The position numbers and the translations under genes were made by a program. From Anaerolineales bacterium (lineage in GTDB: Bacteria > Chloroflexota > Anaerolineae > Anaerolineales > Villigracilaceae), in NCBI GenBank assembly GCA_020847435.1, contig JADLBX010000009.1:1-64000 (forward strand): 64,000 bases of DNA. The letters are read 5' to 3'. This document shows, piece by piece, positions 8,350 to 17,377 of the stretch; within the stretch, counting starts at the first letter, position 1, and each line of letters starts with the position of its first letter. The notes beneath the pieces are model-generated. The model had not been told where the DNA came from and searched no databases. It was given only the letters and a program-made list of their open reading frames with translations.

Positions 8350-9361
8350 CCAGCAACAGAACTGCGGCGCTCCATGCCAGTGTAGTTTCGGTTGGATGGT
8401 TGAAATAATCCAGAACCGATTCCGGGCGTGTGCGGCGGGCAGGCAGTGGCAGGGTGGGGGAATCGCTATATCCGAGCAGGGCATTCCGAAATTCAGCGAT
8501 CGTTGGCGGGCGCTCATCGGGGTGCAGCGACATTGCCCACAGCACGGCTCTTTCGGTACGTTGCGAAACGGCGGGATTAATTTCCCGGATGGAAATCAGG
8601 CTTTCGGGGGCGAGGAAGCGTTTGCGCGCATCCGCAGGCGATTCGTTTGTCAACAAGTGATAGAGCGTCGCGCCGAACGCGTAAATATCCGAGCGGATGT
8701 CGGTATGCACATCACTGCCGCCGTATTGTTCGAGCGGCGTGTAGAGCGCGGTGCCTTGTCCCTGAATGATCGTGATCGTCACTTCTTCAGGCGCGAGAAT
8801 CTTTACCAAACCGAAGTCCACCAGTTTGATCAACCCATACGGCATGAGTTTCAAGTTGCTGGGTTTGAGGTCGCGGTGAACGATAGACGGCTCCTGGCTG
8901 TGCAAATAGGTGAGCGCACTGGCGATCTGTTCCGCCCAGGCAAGCACCTCCTTCTCCGGGAGGAACGTGTGTTTACGCTTGGCTTCGAGCATCATATGCC
9001 GCAGGTCGCTGCCGGGCACGTAATCCATCACCAGATAATCGCGCGGACCGTTCGAAAAAAAGTCCGACACCTTCGGCAGGTTGGGGTGATCGAGGCGCGC
9101 AAGCACAGTCGCCTCGCGTAAAAATTGCTCGCGGGCTTCCTCGCGGATCTTCTCCGGGAGCGCGCGGTCGTATTCGACCTCCTTCAACGCGCACTCGCGC
9201 CCTTTCAGGCGTGTGTCATCGGCAAGGTAGATCGAGCCCATGCCGCCCTGCCCGATTTGTTCACGGATGCGATAGCGGCTGCGCAAGACCTCCCCGCTCT
9301 TGAGGGGTGGCAGCACGGTCCTCCTGTTGTGTGTTTCGCGTGTGCGTTCGTGCAAAATCAT
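8321..9361 (-). CDS. Membrane-anchored serine/threonine protein kinase (Hanks type)
   Basis: 346 residues. All kinase landmarks are intact: glycine loop GQGGMGSIY (37-45), the conserved Lys in ECALKEV (60), catalytic HRDLKPSN (162-169), DFG (182-184), and IRSDIYAFGATLYHLLT. One hydrophobic segment near the C-terminus (AWSAAVLLLVSLLATLA) puts the kinase in the cytoplasm with essentially no external sensor domain. It is transcribed away from an FHA-winged-helix gene, which is a plausible phospho-threonine partner. The 3' end overlaps the convergent GH3-like gene by 29 bp. Confidence 0.9.
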   Translation of the reverse strand: MILHERTRETHNRRTVLPPLKSGEVLRSRYRIREQIGQGGMGSIYLADDTRLKGRECALKEVEYDRALPEKIREEAREQFLREATVLARLDHPNLPKVSDFFSNGPRDYLVMDYVPGSDLRHMMLEAKRKHTFLPEKEVLAWAEQIASALTYLHSQEPSIVHRDLKPSNLKLMPYGLIKLVDFGLVKILAPEEVTITIIQGQGTALYTPLEQYGGSDVHTDIRSDIYAFGATLYHLLTNESPADARKRFLAPESLISIREINPAVSQRTERAVLWAMSLHPDERPPTIAEFRNALLGYSDSPTLPLPARRTRPESVLDYFNHPTETTLAWSAAVLLLVSLLATLAR

Positions 9362-9398
9362 TTCGGCGTAGGTTCTGCACAGAAACGCGGGTTTATGC

Positions 9399-9404
9399 TA
9401 TATT
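9399..9404 (+). promoter_or_regulatory. Possible extended -10 box upstream of the FHA-winged-helix gene
   Basis: TATATT preceded by TG one base upstream (TGCTATATT) matches an extended -10. The nearest -35-like sequence, TTCTGC at 9373-9378, is too far (20 bp). Downstream, TCATCCAAC (9413-9421) and GTTGGATGA (9442-9450) form a 9-bp inverted repeat in the leader. Confidence 0.35.
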
Positions 9405-9468
9405 ACAAGTCGTCATCCAACGCGCACAATGTACTTCGTCGGTTGGATGAATATTATAAACTTGATTC

Positions 9469-9483
9469 AATGACCTTGTCATT
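9469..9483. promoter_or_regulatory. Operator-like palindrome AATGAC-CTT-GTCATT
   Basis: A perfect 6-bp inverted repeat with a 3-nt centre, 20 bp upstream of the FHA-winged-helix start. The size suits a dimeric DNA-binding protein; autoregulation by the adjacent winged-helix protein is a guess. Confidence 0.35.
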
Positions 9484-9503
9484 CGCTTTTCATTAAGATT
9501 TCC

Positions 9504-10154
9504 ATGAAGAAACCCAACCAGGAATATCCGTTGTTGATCGCTGAGGAGGGTCCGCTCAAAGGTCAACGCTGGCAGTTAAGCGAGACGATCGTGCTGGGGC
9601 GCGAGTCCACTTGCAATGTGGTGGTCAGCGACCGGCAGATCTCGCGCTTCCACGCGCGCCTCACGCCGACGCCCGAAGGAATCATGCTCGAAGATTTGGG
9701 GAGCAAGAACGGCACGTATCATAACGGTGTGTCGCTGACCGCGCCGGTGGTCTTGCAGGACGGCGATCGCATCGCGGTGGGGATCGCGCAGGAATTTCAA
9801 TACCTCACTTCCGACGCGACCATGCCATTACTCGACGGCGGCAAACCCGGCCGTTTGATGATGGATAAAAAGTCGCGCCGCGTGTGGGTGCGCCAGCAGG
9901 AACTCGACCCGCCGCTCTCTGCCCAGCAATTTAAATTACTGTGGCTATTGTATGACCGCCCGGGACAAGTCGTCAGCCGCCTCGATCTGGTTGCGGAAGT
10001 GTGGGGCGACGATCAATCGGCGGGTGTGTCTGACCAGGCGTTGGACGCGTTGATCCGCCGCCTGCGCGAACGCCTCGCGACGCTCGACTCGTCGCACCAA
10101 TTCATTGACACTGTGCGCGGACACGGCGTCCGCTTGGACAACCCGCCGGCTTGA
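9504..10154 (+). CDS. FHA domain fused to an OmpR-type winged-helix DNA-binding domain
   Basis: 216 residues. Residues ~12-100 are an FHA domain with its phosphothreonine-binding residues: GRESTCNVVV, ISRFHARL and GSKNGTYHNG. Residues ~115-212 are an OmpR/PhoB C-terminal winged helix (LSAQQFKLLWLLYDRPGQ, VVSRLDLVAEVWG, then ALDALIRRLRERL and IDTVRGHGVRL). There is no receiver domain, so control would come through phosphothreonine recognition rather than aspartyl phosphorylation. The adjacent divergent Hanks kinase supports that idea. ATG start; AAGATTTCC upstream is a weak ribosome-binding site. Confidence 0.88.
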   Translation: MKKPNQEYPLLIAEEGPLKGQRWQLSETIVLGRESTCNVVVSDRQISRFHARLTPTPEGIMLEDLGSKNGTYHNGVSLTAPVVLQDGDRIAVGIAQEFQYLTSDATMPLLDGGKPGRLMMDKKSRRVWVRQQELDPPLSAQQFKLLWLLYDRPGQVVSRLDLVAEVWGDDQSAGVSDQALDALIRRLRERLATLDSSHQFIDTVRGHGVRLDNPPA

Positions 10155-10198
10155 ATTGATTCGATCATCTTTTATCAATATTCTTGTAGGAGCGCTGC

Positions 10199-12724
10199 AT
10201 GACAGAAAAAAGTTTTTATCTCGGACGCCAATACGACCCAAAGAAACAAGCGGTTTCAAAAACCGATGTGCTGTACGATCCCGCCGACCTCACCACCCAC
10301 GCGGTTGTGACCGGCATGACCGGCTCGGGCAAGACTGGTTTGTGTGTCGCGCTGCTTGAAGAAGCCGCGTTACAAAATATCCCTGCCATCATCATTGACC
10401 CGAAGGGCGACCTCACCAATCTCGTCTTGCACTTCCCCGAACTTGCGCCGCAAGATTTTCAACCGTGGATTGACTCCGACCTCGCGCGCCGTTCCGGCAA
10501 AACCCTTGAACAGGTCGCAACCGACGCGTCCACTTCGTGGCGCAATGGATTGAAAGAGTGGGGGATGGATCAGGCGCGGATTCTCGCGTTGAAGAACGCC
10601 GTGCAGTTTGCCGTTTTCACGCCCGGCTCCAATGCGGGGATTTCGGTGAGCATCCTTGCCTCGCTCGCCGCGCCGGAGATTCCGTGGGAAGCGAATCGTG
10701 AAATCCTGCGTGAACGCATCTCGAGCACGGTCACCGCGTTGCTTGGGTTGGTCGGCTTCAACGATCTCGACCCGCTTCGCTCGCGCGAACACATCCTGCT
10801 CTCGAATATTTTCGAGAACGCCTGGAGTCAAGGCAAGGATGTGGACCTCACCGAACTCATCCTGCAAACCCAATCGCCGCCGTTCGACAAACTCGGCGCC
10901 TTCCCGGTGGATACGTTCTTCCCCGCCAAAGATCGCATGGACTTGGCGATGGTGTTGAACAACATTCTCGCCGCGCCCGCGTTCGAAACGTGGCGCGAGG
11001 GTCAGCCGCTCGACGTGAAATCGTTGCTCTACACTCCCGAAGGCAAACCGCGTCACAGCATTTTTTATCTCGCGCATCTTTCCGATGCAGAGCGCATGTT
11101 CTTCGTCACACTGCTATTCTCCGCTGTTGAAACGTGGATGCGCACGCAAAGCGGCGCAACCTCCCTGCGCGCGCTCCTCTACATGGACGAAATTTTCGGC
11201 TATCTTCCGCCCTCCAGCAATCCGCCCTCGAAAGAGCCTTTGCTTCGCATGTTGAAACAAGCGCGCGCCTTCGGCTTGGGCTTATTGCTCGCCACACAAA
11301 ACCCCGTAGACGTGGATTACAAAGGCTTGTCGAACGCGGGCACATGGTTCATCGGCAAACTGCAAACCGAACAAGATAAAAACCGATTGCTCGACGGACT
11401 CGAAAGCGCGGCGGGCGGCGTCTCACGCGGCGTCTTCGACAAATTGATCTCCTCCATTGGCAAGCGCGTGTTCATCATGCACAACGTCCATTCCAAAGCG
11501 CCAGAGTTGCTCCAAACGCGCTGGGTGATGAACTTCCTCGCGGGACCTCTCACGCGGACGCAGATTCCCGCTTTGAATCAACTCGCCAATGCGACACAAC
11601 CGAGTCTTTCCGGATCCACGCCTACCGCGCCAGCGTCGAGCGTTGTCGCGCCCCAGCCTTCGTTCATGGCGTCCGCGCCTGCGCGGCAGACTCCGGTCTC
11701 CAATCTCCAATCCTCTAATTCTCAATTCTCTTCCACCAAACCTCCTGTTCCATCCAACATTCGCGAATACTTCCTGCCGCAAAATCTTTCATTGCCCGAA
11801 GCGTTCAAAGCCGCGAATCAACCCACTCCCTCCGACGCGATGATCGAAAGCGTGGTCTACAAGCCCGCCTTGCTCGCCTCCGCGCAGATTCGCATCCTCG
11901 ACCGCAAACTCGGCGTGGATAGCGAAATCGCGCGCGCGGCTGTCGTCGCCTCGCTCGATAAACGCGGCATGGTGCGCTGGGAGGATCACGTCGCAACCGG
12001 CAGATCGCTCGATAACGTGGACACATCTCCCGCACCCTCTGCCAAATTCGGCACGATAGACGCGCCGTTGAACGATTCGAAATTGATGGCGGCAATGCAA
12101 AAGGACTTCACCGATTGGGTGTTCCGCAATTCCTCTGTCACCGCGCGGGCGAACAAGACCTTGAAAGTCTTCGCCGGTCCTGATGTGACGCAAGCCGAGT
12201 TCATGACCGCTGTTTCCAACGCGGCGCGCGATGCCCGCGACGCCGAGATCGCCAAGAAAACTGCGACGATAGATCGGCAACTCAAAACGCTCGAAGATAG
12301 ATTGATGCGCGAAGAGCGCGAACTGCAACAGGATCAGGAAGATCTGCGCAATCGAAATCTCGAAGCCGGCATCAATGGCGTGGAAGCAGTAGCTGGGCTG
12401 TTCGGGTTTGGGCGCAAGAAGAGCCTTTCCACGCCGGTTTCCAAAATGCGCATGGCTCGCACCGCGAAAGAAGATGTGCGCGAATCCGAAAACGCGATTG
12501 AACAATACAAGAACGATATCGCCGACTTGCAACGACAGCGTGAAGAGGTCATCAACGAGATTCAGGCGCGTTGGGGCAGTGTGGCGAGCGAGACCGAGGA
12601 AGTTGTGGTCAACCCGAAGAAGACCGATGTGTACGTCAACCTCTTCGGCGTGGGATGGATGCCCTATTACGTGGTGAACACGAGCGGCGGCGTGCTGGAA
12701 CTGCCCGCGTTCGGAGGTGGATGA
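10199..12724 (+). CDS. HerA-like ATP-binding protein (DUF87/DUF853 helicase type)
   Basis: 841 residues. Walker A GMTGSGKT lies near residues 38-45 inside the typical HerA/FtsK opening (THAVVTGMTGSGKTGL), followed by IIDPKGDLTNLVLHFPE; the second acidic motif is LLYMDEIFGYLPP near 328, and LLATQNPVDVDYKGL follows. This is a hexameric translocase-type motor; in archaea HerA works with NurA, but no nuclease gene is adjacent here. The C-terminal part has a long charged coiled coil (residues ~685-790). A low-complexity linker near 495-520 is encoded by the TCTCCAAT-type repeat (11697-11745). Overlaps nothing; GGAGCGCTGC precedes the ATG. Confidence 0.85.
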   Translation: MTEKSFYLGRQYDPKKQAVSKTDVLYDPADLTTHAVVTGMTGSGKTGLCVALLEEAALQNIPAIIIDPKGDLTNLVLHFPELAPQDFQPWIDSDLARRSGKTLEQVATDASTSWRNGLKEWGMDQARILALKNAVQFAVFTPGSNAGISVSILASLAAPEIPWEANREILRERISSTVTALLGLVGFNDLDPLRSREHILLSNIFENAWSQGKDVDLTELILQTQSPPFDKLGAFPVDTFFPAKDRMDLAMVLNNILAAPAFETWREGQPLDVKSLLYTPEGKPRHSIFYLAHLSDAERMFFVTLLFSAVETWMRTQSGATSLRALLYMDEIFGYLPPSSNPPSKEPLLRMLKQARAFGLGLLLATQNPVDVDYKGLSNAGTWFIGKLQTEQDKNRLLDGLESAAGGVSRGVFDKLISSIGKRVFIMHNVHSKAPELLQTRWVMNFLAGPLTRTQIPALNQLANATQPSLSGSTPTAPASSVVAPQPSFMASAPARQTPVSNLQSSNSQFSSTKPPVPSNIREYFLPQNLSLPEAFKAANQPTPSDAMIESVVYKPALLASAQIRILDRKLGVDSEIARAAVVASLDKRGMVRWEDHVATGRSLDNVDTSPAPSAKFGTIDAPLNDSKLMAAMQKDFTDWVFRNSSVTARANKTLKVFAGPDVTQAEFMTAVSNAARDARDAEIAKKTATIDRQLKTLEDRLMREERELQQDQEDLRNRNLEAGINGVEAVAGLFGFGRKKSLSTPVSKMRMARTAKEDVRESENAIEQYKNDIADLQRQREEVINEIQARWGSVASETEEVVVNPKKTDVYVNLFGVGWMPYYVVNTSGGVLELPAFGGG
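11697..11745 (+). repeat. In-frame CTCCAAT/CTAATTCT low-complexity repeat in the HerA-like gene
   Basis: A pyrimidine-rich run with TCTCCAATCTCCAATCC followed by TCTAATTCTCAATTCTC matches the intergenic runs at 28626-28706 and 34276-34366 and the in-gene run at 38001-38055. Here it codes for a Ser/Asn/Gln-rich linker between the ATPase core and the C-terminal domain. Confidence 0.6.
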
Positions 12725-12749
12725 TTGATGGCGGTCAGTCCATCCGTAC

Positions 12750-12767
12750 CGCAAAGTTCACTTTGCG
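12750..12767. repeat. Post-stop palindrome, copy 1 (CGCAAAGT-TC-ACTTTGCG)
   Basis: An 8-bp perfect inverted repeat, 25 bp after the HerA-like stop. It resembles the palindromes at 51447-51467, 52834-52854 and 60872-60890, all of the form GCAA..TTGC just after a stop codon. Confidence 0.55.
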
Positions 12768-12840
12768 AATGATGCTATAAAAAATAATCGAAAAGCAAGA
12801 TGTTGTAAGTTACACCGAACAATCCTGGCGCTTGCTTCTG

Positions 12841-12907
12841 AGCCACTGAGATGCGAAGACACTGAGAAAACATCAGAAAAACCTCTGTGCCCCCGTGTCT
12901 CTGTGGC
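12841..12907. repeat. CCACAGAG-type intergenic inverted repeat, copy 1
   Basis: The 25-nt arms starting AGCCACTGAG and ending CTCTGTGGC can pair at about 18 of 25 positions. It fills the 292-bp gene-free gap 12725-13016, together with the palindrome at 12750; nothing else was recognised there. Confidence 0.55.
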
Positions 12908-13016
12908 AAAACTTTGGAAAAGCGCAAAACCTTGCTTCACTGCGTCAATGGGAACAAAGACCTCCCGCGCTCCGTTCTATGTCCGTTGACGATTACAATT
13001 GGTCCTGAAATCTCGA

Positions 13017-14903
13017 ATGACATCTATTTCCCATCCCTATCAAAAACTACCCCTCTTTCCGCAATTTGTCGCCGCGCTCATGAGCGGCGCGGCATTGTTC
13101 CTGGCGCTCCTCCTCGCGTGGACGTTGGGCTACCAACTGGTTTACGCCGGGCGGATCTTCCCCGGCGTTTCTGTGGCGGGCGTCGACCTCTCCGGGTTGA
13201 CGCGTGACGAAGCCGCTCTGAAATTAAACCAGACCTTGTCGTATCCGCTCACGGGGAAGGTCCTTTTCCGCGATGGCGAAAAGGCGTGGGTGGCGAGCCC
13301 GGCGGAATTAGGCATGGTGTTCGATCCCTCTTCCACAGCCGCGACAGCCTTCCAGTTGGGGCGAAGCGGCGGTCTGTTCGTGTCGCTCTCCGGTCAAGCC
13401 CGTGCGCTCGGAGGCGGAATCGATATCCCGCCGGTCATCCTGTTCGATCAGCGTGTGGCGTATCAATATTTGAGTCAGATCGCCGCGCAGGTGGATCAGC
13501 CGGTGACCGAAGCCAGCCTGCACCTCGAAGGCGCGAACGTGGTGGCAAGCCCGGGACAGGTGGGGCGCGAATTGAAAATCGACGCGACGCTGATCTATCT
13601 CGGCGCGCAGTTGCAGAGTTTCACCGACGGCGAAGTTTCGTTGGTGATTCAAGAAGTCCAGCCGCAGATCCTCGATGTGAGCGCGCAAGCGGATACCGCG
13701 CGCCAAGTGTTGAGCCAGCCGCTGACGGTGACGATTCCCAACTCGGGCGAAGGCGACCCGGGTCCGTACGTGTACGATACGCAAGTGTTGGCGGGCTTGC
13801 TCGGCGTCCAGCGCGTGCAAAACGGGAGCCAAACCCAAGTGCAAGTGGCGCTCAACGCAGAAGGTCTGCGTAGTCTGTTGTCGCCGATCAAAACACAACT
13901 TGACCGCCCCGCCTCGAACGCGAAGTTCATCTTCAACGATGAAACGAAGCAGTTGGATTTGATGGAAGATTCCAAGATTGGGCGCGTGATGGACCTCGAC
14001 GCCAGCATCGCCGCGATCAACGACGCGTTGCTGCGCGGCGAACATTCCGTGCCGCTCGTCATTGTCGAAGACCAGCCCAAAGTCTCCGGTTCAGCCACCG
14101 GGCAAGAGTTGGGAATCACGGAATTGATCTCCTCCGAAACGTCGTATTTTTATGGCTCCAGCGAAGAACGGATTCAAAATATCCAAGCCGCGGCGGCGCG
14201 CTTCCACGGCATCATGGTCGCGCCGGGCGAAACTTTCTCGATGGGTGAAGCGATGGGCGACGTGAGCCTCGAAAACGGATTCGCCGAAGCGCTCATCATT
14301 TTCGGCGGGCGGACGATCAAGGGCGTGGGCGGCGGAGTCTGCCAGGTCAGCACCACGCTGTTCCGCACCGTGTTCAACGCCGGCTTCCCGGTTGTGGAGC
14401 GCTATTCGCACGCCTATCGCGTGTCGTATTACGAAATGACCGCCAGCGGCGCGGTGGACAATCGCCTCGCGGGGTTGGACGCGACAGTTTACTTCCCGCT
14501 CGTGGATTTCAAATTCAAAAACGATTCGCCGTATTGGATTCTGATGGAAACCTACGTCAATGCGCCCGGGCGTTCGCTCACGTGGAAGTTTTACTCCACC
14601 AACGATGGGCGCAGTGTTTCGTGGGATACGACGGGACCGATTAATATCGTTCCCGCTCCGCCTCCGTTGTTTGAAGAAAACCCTGATCTCAAGAAAAATG
14701 AGATGAAGCCGGTAGACTATGCCGCGAACGGCGCGGATGTAACCGTCACGCGCACGGTCTACCAAAACGGCGCGGTTCTTTTTCAAGACCAATTCATCAC
14801 ACATTACGAACCGTGGCAGGCGATCTGCCAATATGGACCCGACTCAAAGAAGCCGGAAAAACTTGCCGCCGAGAAAAACCTGTGCCGCTCGCCGTCTACG
14901 TGA
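13017..14903 (+). CDS. VanW family protein with N-terminal membrane helix
   Basis: About 628 residues from the ATG at 13017; a TTG at 12999 would add six residues with no better ribosome-binding site. One membrane helix (LMSGAALFLALLLAWTLGY) is followed by two putative peptidoglycan-binding-type 'PG_binding_4' regions (IFPGVSVAGVDLSGLTRDEA near 50-70 and a second near 240-340), then the VanW domain (VAPGETFSMGEAMGDVS, GGGVCQVSTTLFRTVFNAGF, SHAYRVSYY). VanW proteins accompany vancomycin-resistance clusters but their reaction is not established. First gene of an envelope operon with an LCP ligase. Confidence 0.88.
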   Translation: MTSISHPYQKLPLFPQFVAALMSGAALFLALLLAWTLGYQLVYAGRIFPGVSVAGVDLSGLTRDEAALKLNQTLSYPLTGKVLFRDGEKAWVASPAELGMVFDPSSTAATAFQLGRSGGLFVSLSGQARALGGGIDIPPVILFDQRVAYQYLSQIAAQVDQPVTEASLHLEGANVVASPGQVGRELKIDATLIYLGAQLQSFTDGEVSLVIQEVQPQILDVSAQADTARQVLSQPLTVTIPNSGEGDPGPYVYDTQVLAGLLGVQRVQNGSQTQVQVALNAEGLRSLLSPIKTQLDRPASNAKFIFNDETKQLDLMEDSKIGRVMDLDASIAAINDALLRGEHSVPLVIVEDQPKVSGSATGQELGITELISSETSYFYGSSEERIQNIQAAAARFHGIMVAPGETFSMGEAMGDVSLENGFAEALIIFGGRTIKGVGGGVCQVSTTLFRTVFNAGFPVVERYSHAYRVSYYEMTASGAVDNRLAGLDATVYFPLVDFKFKNDSPYWILMETYVNAPGRSLTWKFYSTNDGRSVSWDTTGPINIVPAPPPLFEENPDLKKNEMKPVDYAANGADVTVTRTVYQNGAVLFQDQFITHYEPWQAICQYGPDSKKPEKLAAEKNLCRSPST

Positions 14904-14942
14904 GCAATGGTACAATTCGCCGCTGTTCAGAAAAGAGGCGCC

Positions 14943-15161
14943 ATGATTGATGCTGTGTTGAAGGAAGTTTTACGTTGCCCGAATTGCGTCCGCGCCACTG
15001 GCGGAGAACTCACGCTTCACCGCGAGGCGTGGTTCATTTGCAAAGATTGCAATCGCAAATATCCCATCGTGGACAACATCCCCGTGATGTTGATCGAAGA
15101 AGGCGACAAATGGATCGGGACTGCCGAAGCCGCGCTGCCCGTTCCGCCTCCCGCCAAATAG
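14943..15161 (+). CDS. Trm112-like zinc-ribbon protein
   Basis: 72 residues from the ATG at 14943, chosen over 14907 because AGAGGCG lies 6 nt upstream and the protein then begins MIDAVLKEVLRCP, the family's normal start. Two CxxC pairs (CPNC near 11-14 and CKDC near 31-34) form a zinc ribbon, followed by RKYPIVDNIPVML, the Trm112/YcaR signature. Trm112 proteins activate methyltransferases in eukaryotes and archaea; bacterial short forms are poorly understood. It lies between the VanW and HEAT genes, 1 bp before the latter. Confidence 0.85.
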   Translation: MIDAVLKEVLRCPNCVRATGGELTLHREAWFICKDCNRKYPIVDNIPVMLIEEGDKWIGTAEAALPVPPPAK

Positions 15162-15162
15162 C

Positions 15163-15738
15163 GTGGACAAACTGCAAAGCCTGCTGGCTGACCTGACGAG
15201 CGGAGACGAAGCGCGCGCGGAACGATCGGTTGCGGCGTTGCTCGAATTGGGCGCAGAAGCGCTTCCCGCCTTGTTGGATTTGAGCCAGTCTCCCGATGCG
15301 GATTCCCGCTGGTGGGCGTTGCGCGTGATCGCCCAATCGCCTCATTCTTCGACGGGACAACTGATTCGGTTCCTCGACGATCCCGCCCCCGAAGTGCGCC
15401 AGTGCGCCGCGCTGGGGCTGGCGCAAAAACCCGACGCAGCCGCAACCCAGCCGCTCGTCCGCGCGTTGAGCGACGGCGATTCGCTGGTCTGCGCGCTGGC
15501 GGCGAACGCGTTGGTCGCCATTGGCAAACCAGCCGTCCCGTCGTTGATCGAAGCGGTCAAGTCCGAATCGCATTCGTCGAGACTCCACGCGTTGCGCGCG
15601 CTCGCCGAAATCCGCGATCCGCGCGCCATCCCCGTCTTGATGCAAGCAGTCGAAGAAGATTCGGCGCTGGTGGTGCATTGGGCAAAAGAAGGTTTGGAAC
15701 GACTTGGTTTGGATATGGTGTATTTGAAACCGGAATAG
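15163..15738 (+). CDS. HEAT-repeat protein (PBS-lyase HEAT type)
   Basis: 191 residues, GTG start one base after the Trm112-like stop, so probably translationally coupled. Five to six ~30-residue helical repeats are visible (for example AERSVAALLELGAEALPALL, APEVRQCAALGLAQKPDA, DSLVCALAANALVAIGKPA, SSRLHALRALAEIRDPRAI). HEAT arrays are protein-binding scaffolds; there is no enzymatic motif. Its place between VanW-Trm112 and LCP genes suggests a helper role in the same envelope process, but that is inference only. Confidence 0.85.
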   Translation: MDKLQSLLADLTSGDEARAERSVAALLELGAEALPALLDLSQSPDADSRWWALRVIAQSPHSSTGQLIRFLDDPAPEVRQCAALGLAQKPDAAATQPLVRALSDGDSLVCALAANALVAIGKPAVPSLIEAVKSESHSSRLHALRALAEIRDPRAIPVLMQAVEEDSALVVHWAKEGLERLGLDMVYLKPE

Positions 15739-15742
15739 AAAA

Positions 15743-17191
15743 ATGGATTTTCTCAAAAAAATAAAACTTGGACGTTCCTCGATTGGAACAGCGATCTTTT
15801 GGGTTGTAGCGATCGGTGTGGCGCTCGGCGCGTATGTCTTTGCGCGCAACCTCACCACGTGTTGGGTTATCACGCCTTTGCCCGGTTCGCCGCCCGCCAC
15901 GTGTGGGACCGTCAGTTCGGGTGTCAACGGTCCGACCATTACCGACAGCCAGGGCACGCCTGTGCCGGGACCGGAGAACCTGCCTCCGCCGGTGGTAATT
16001 CCCGAAAGTAATTTGCCGCCCGCCTGGGACGGCGCCAGCCGCATCACCATCCTGATCATCGGCTTGGACGCGCGCGATACCGATACCAGCGCGCCGCGCT
16101 CCGATACGATGATCCTGTTAACGATTGACCCGTTGACGAAAACGGCGGGCATGTTGTCCGTTCCGCGCGATATGTGGGTGAATATACCGGGCTTCGGCTA
16201 TAGCCGCATCAACACGGCGTATTCTTCCGGCGAGGGCAATAAACTGCCCGGCGGCGGACCGGAACTGGCGCGCAAAACGGTCGAGCAGTTCATCGGCGTG
16301 CCGATCCAGTATTACGCGCAGGTTGATTTCAACACGTTTGTGCAGTTCATTGACCGCCTCGGCGGCATTGACATTTACAACGACGAAGACTTGCGCTTGG
16401 ACCCGGTCGGCGGCGGCACCGACAAGATCCGCCTGACGTGCTGCGGCGTCCGTCATTTGAACGGCGTCACCACGTTGGCGTATGTCCGCTACCGTAAATC
16501 GGGCGAGGGCGATTTCACCCGCGCCCAACGCCAGCAGAAGGTGATCCTCGCCATCCGGGATAAAGCCCTCGACCCCGCGAATTTTGGCACGCTGATCTCG
16601 CAAGCCAACGACCTGTACAACGAATTCTCATCGGGGATTCGCACGAATATGTCGTTCGATGTTGCCCTGCAATTGGCGGTCTTGGTGAAAGACATTCCGG
16701 TTGAAAGCATCGAACAGGGAGCCATTGATCCCAGCATGGTCGCCTTCGATAACGTGATTCTGGGCGGGCAGGATGCGAGCGTGATGAAGCCGCTGCCGGA
16801 TAAGATCCGCGTCCTGCGCGACGAGATCTTCACCTCCGCCGGCGCGGTGAGCCCGCTTGCGGCGCCGAACGACCTCACCGCGTTGATGCAAGCCGATGGC
16901 GCGCGCGTGCGCTTGCTGAACGGCGCTTTTTCGCCCAACCTCGAAGTGAACACCGGCAATTATTTCATCGCGCAAGGCATGGCGGTGACCGAGGTCGGTC
17001 CCGCAGACCGCGCCTACGACCGCACGGTGATCGTCCTCCATTCGCCGAAACTCTACACCTTGAAATATTTACAATCGGTGTTTGGCATCTCATCCAACAC
17101 GCAGATATTAATCCAACCCGACCCCGCCGCCTCGGTGGACGTGGAGGTCTTCCTCGGGAACGACTGGGCAACCAACAACCCGATGCCGTAA
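15743..17191 (+). CDS. LytR-CpsA-Psr (LCP) family cell-wall polymer ligase
   Basis: 482 residues. A short cytoplasmic start and one membrane helix (GTAIFWVVAIGVALGAYVFA) are followed by the LCP catalytic domain: RSDTMILLTIDPLTK, MLSVPRDMWVNIPG, RINTAYSSG, VDFNTFVQFIDRLGGIDI and LAYVRYRKSGEGDFTRAQRQ. The Arg and Asp residues that bind the polyprenyl pyrophosphate are all present. A LytR_C domain forms the tail (ARVRLLNGAFSPNL). LCP enzymes attach anionic or other glycopolymers to peptidoglycan outside the membrane, so this supports a peptidoglycan-bearing envelope. Last gene of its operon; a strong terminator follows. Confidence 0.92.
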   Translation: MDFLKKIKLGRSSIGTAIFWVVAIGVALGAYVFARNLTTCWVITPLPGSPPATCGTVSSGVNGPTITDSQGTPVPGPENLPPPVVIPESNLPPAWDGASRITILIIGLDARDTDTSAPRSDTMILLTIDPLTKTAGMLSVPRDMWVNIPGFGYSRINTAYSSGEGNKLPGGGPELARKTVEQFIGVPIQYYAQVDFNTFVQFIDRLGGIDIYNDEDLRLDPVGGGTDKIRLTCCGVRHLNGVTTLAYVRYRKSGEGDFTRAQRQQKVILAIRDKALDPANFGTLISQANDLYNEFSSGIRTNMSFDVALQLAVLVKDIPVESIEQGAIDPSMVAFDNVILGGQDASVMKPLPDKIRVLRDEIFTSAGAVSPLAAPNDLTALMQADGARVRLLNGAFSPNLEVNTGNYFIAQGMAVTEVGPADRAYDRTVIVLHSPKLYTLKYLQSVFGISSNTQILIQPDPAASVDVEVFLGNDWATNNPMP

Positions 17192-17195
17192 TGCC

Positions 17196-17221
17196 AAGTC
17201 CCTCTCAGCCGAGAGGGACTT
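17196..17221 (+). terminator. Intrinsic terminator after the LCP gene
   Basis: AAGTCCCTCTC and GAGAGGGACTT form a perfect 11-bp stem with loop AGCC, followed by TTTTG. It closes the VanW-Trm112-HEAT-LCP operon. Confidence 0.9.
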
Positions 17222-17321
17222 TTTGTTTAGGAAGAGACTGAATCATCACTGCTGATGTATTAACCGCGAAGCGCGCCGATAAAAAAGATTTGACGGCGAT
17301 GTTTCGGAGAAGTTCATCAAA

Positions 17322-17351
17322 AGCCACAGTTCATCCGTGTTCATCTGTGGT
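17322..17351. repeat. CCACAGAG-type intergenic inverted repeat, copy 2 (short)
   Basis: AGCCACAG (17322-17329) and CTGTGGT (17345-17351) pair through a short stem around TTCATCCGTGTTCAT. It lies in the gap between the convergent LCP and minus-strand genes. Confidence 0.45.
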
Positions 17352-17377
17352 GAATTCGTGATTTTCAAAACACTTTC

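Noticed and set aside
15034-16152. Long minus-strand open frame opposite the Trm112, HEAT and LCP genes
   Set aside because: It lies opposite three well-supported genes and its translation is the Arg/Gln-rich type seen for antisense frames in GC-rich genomes.
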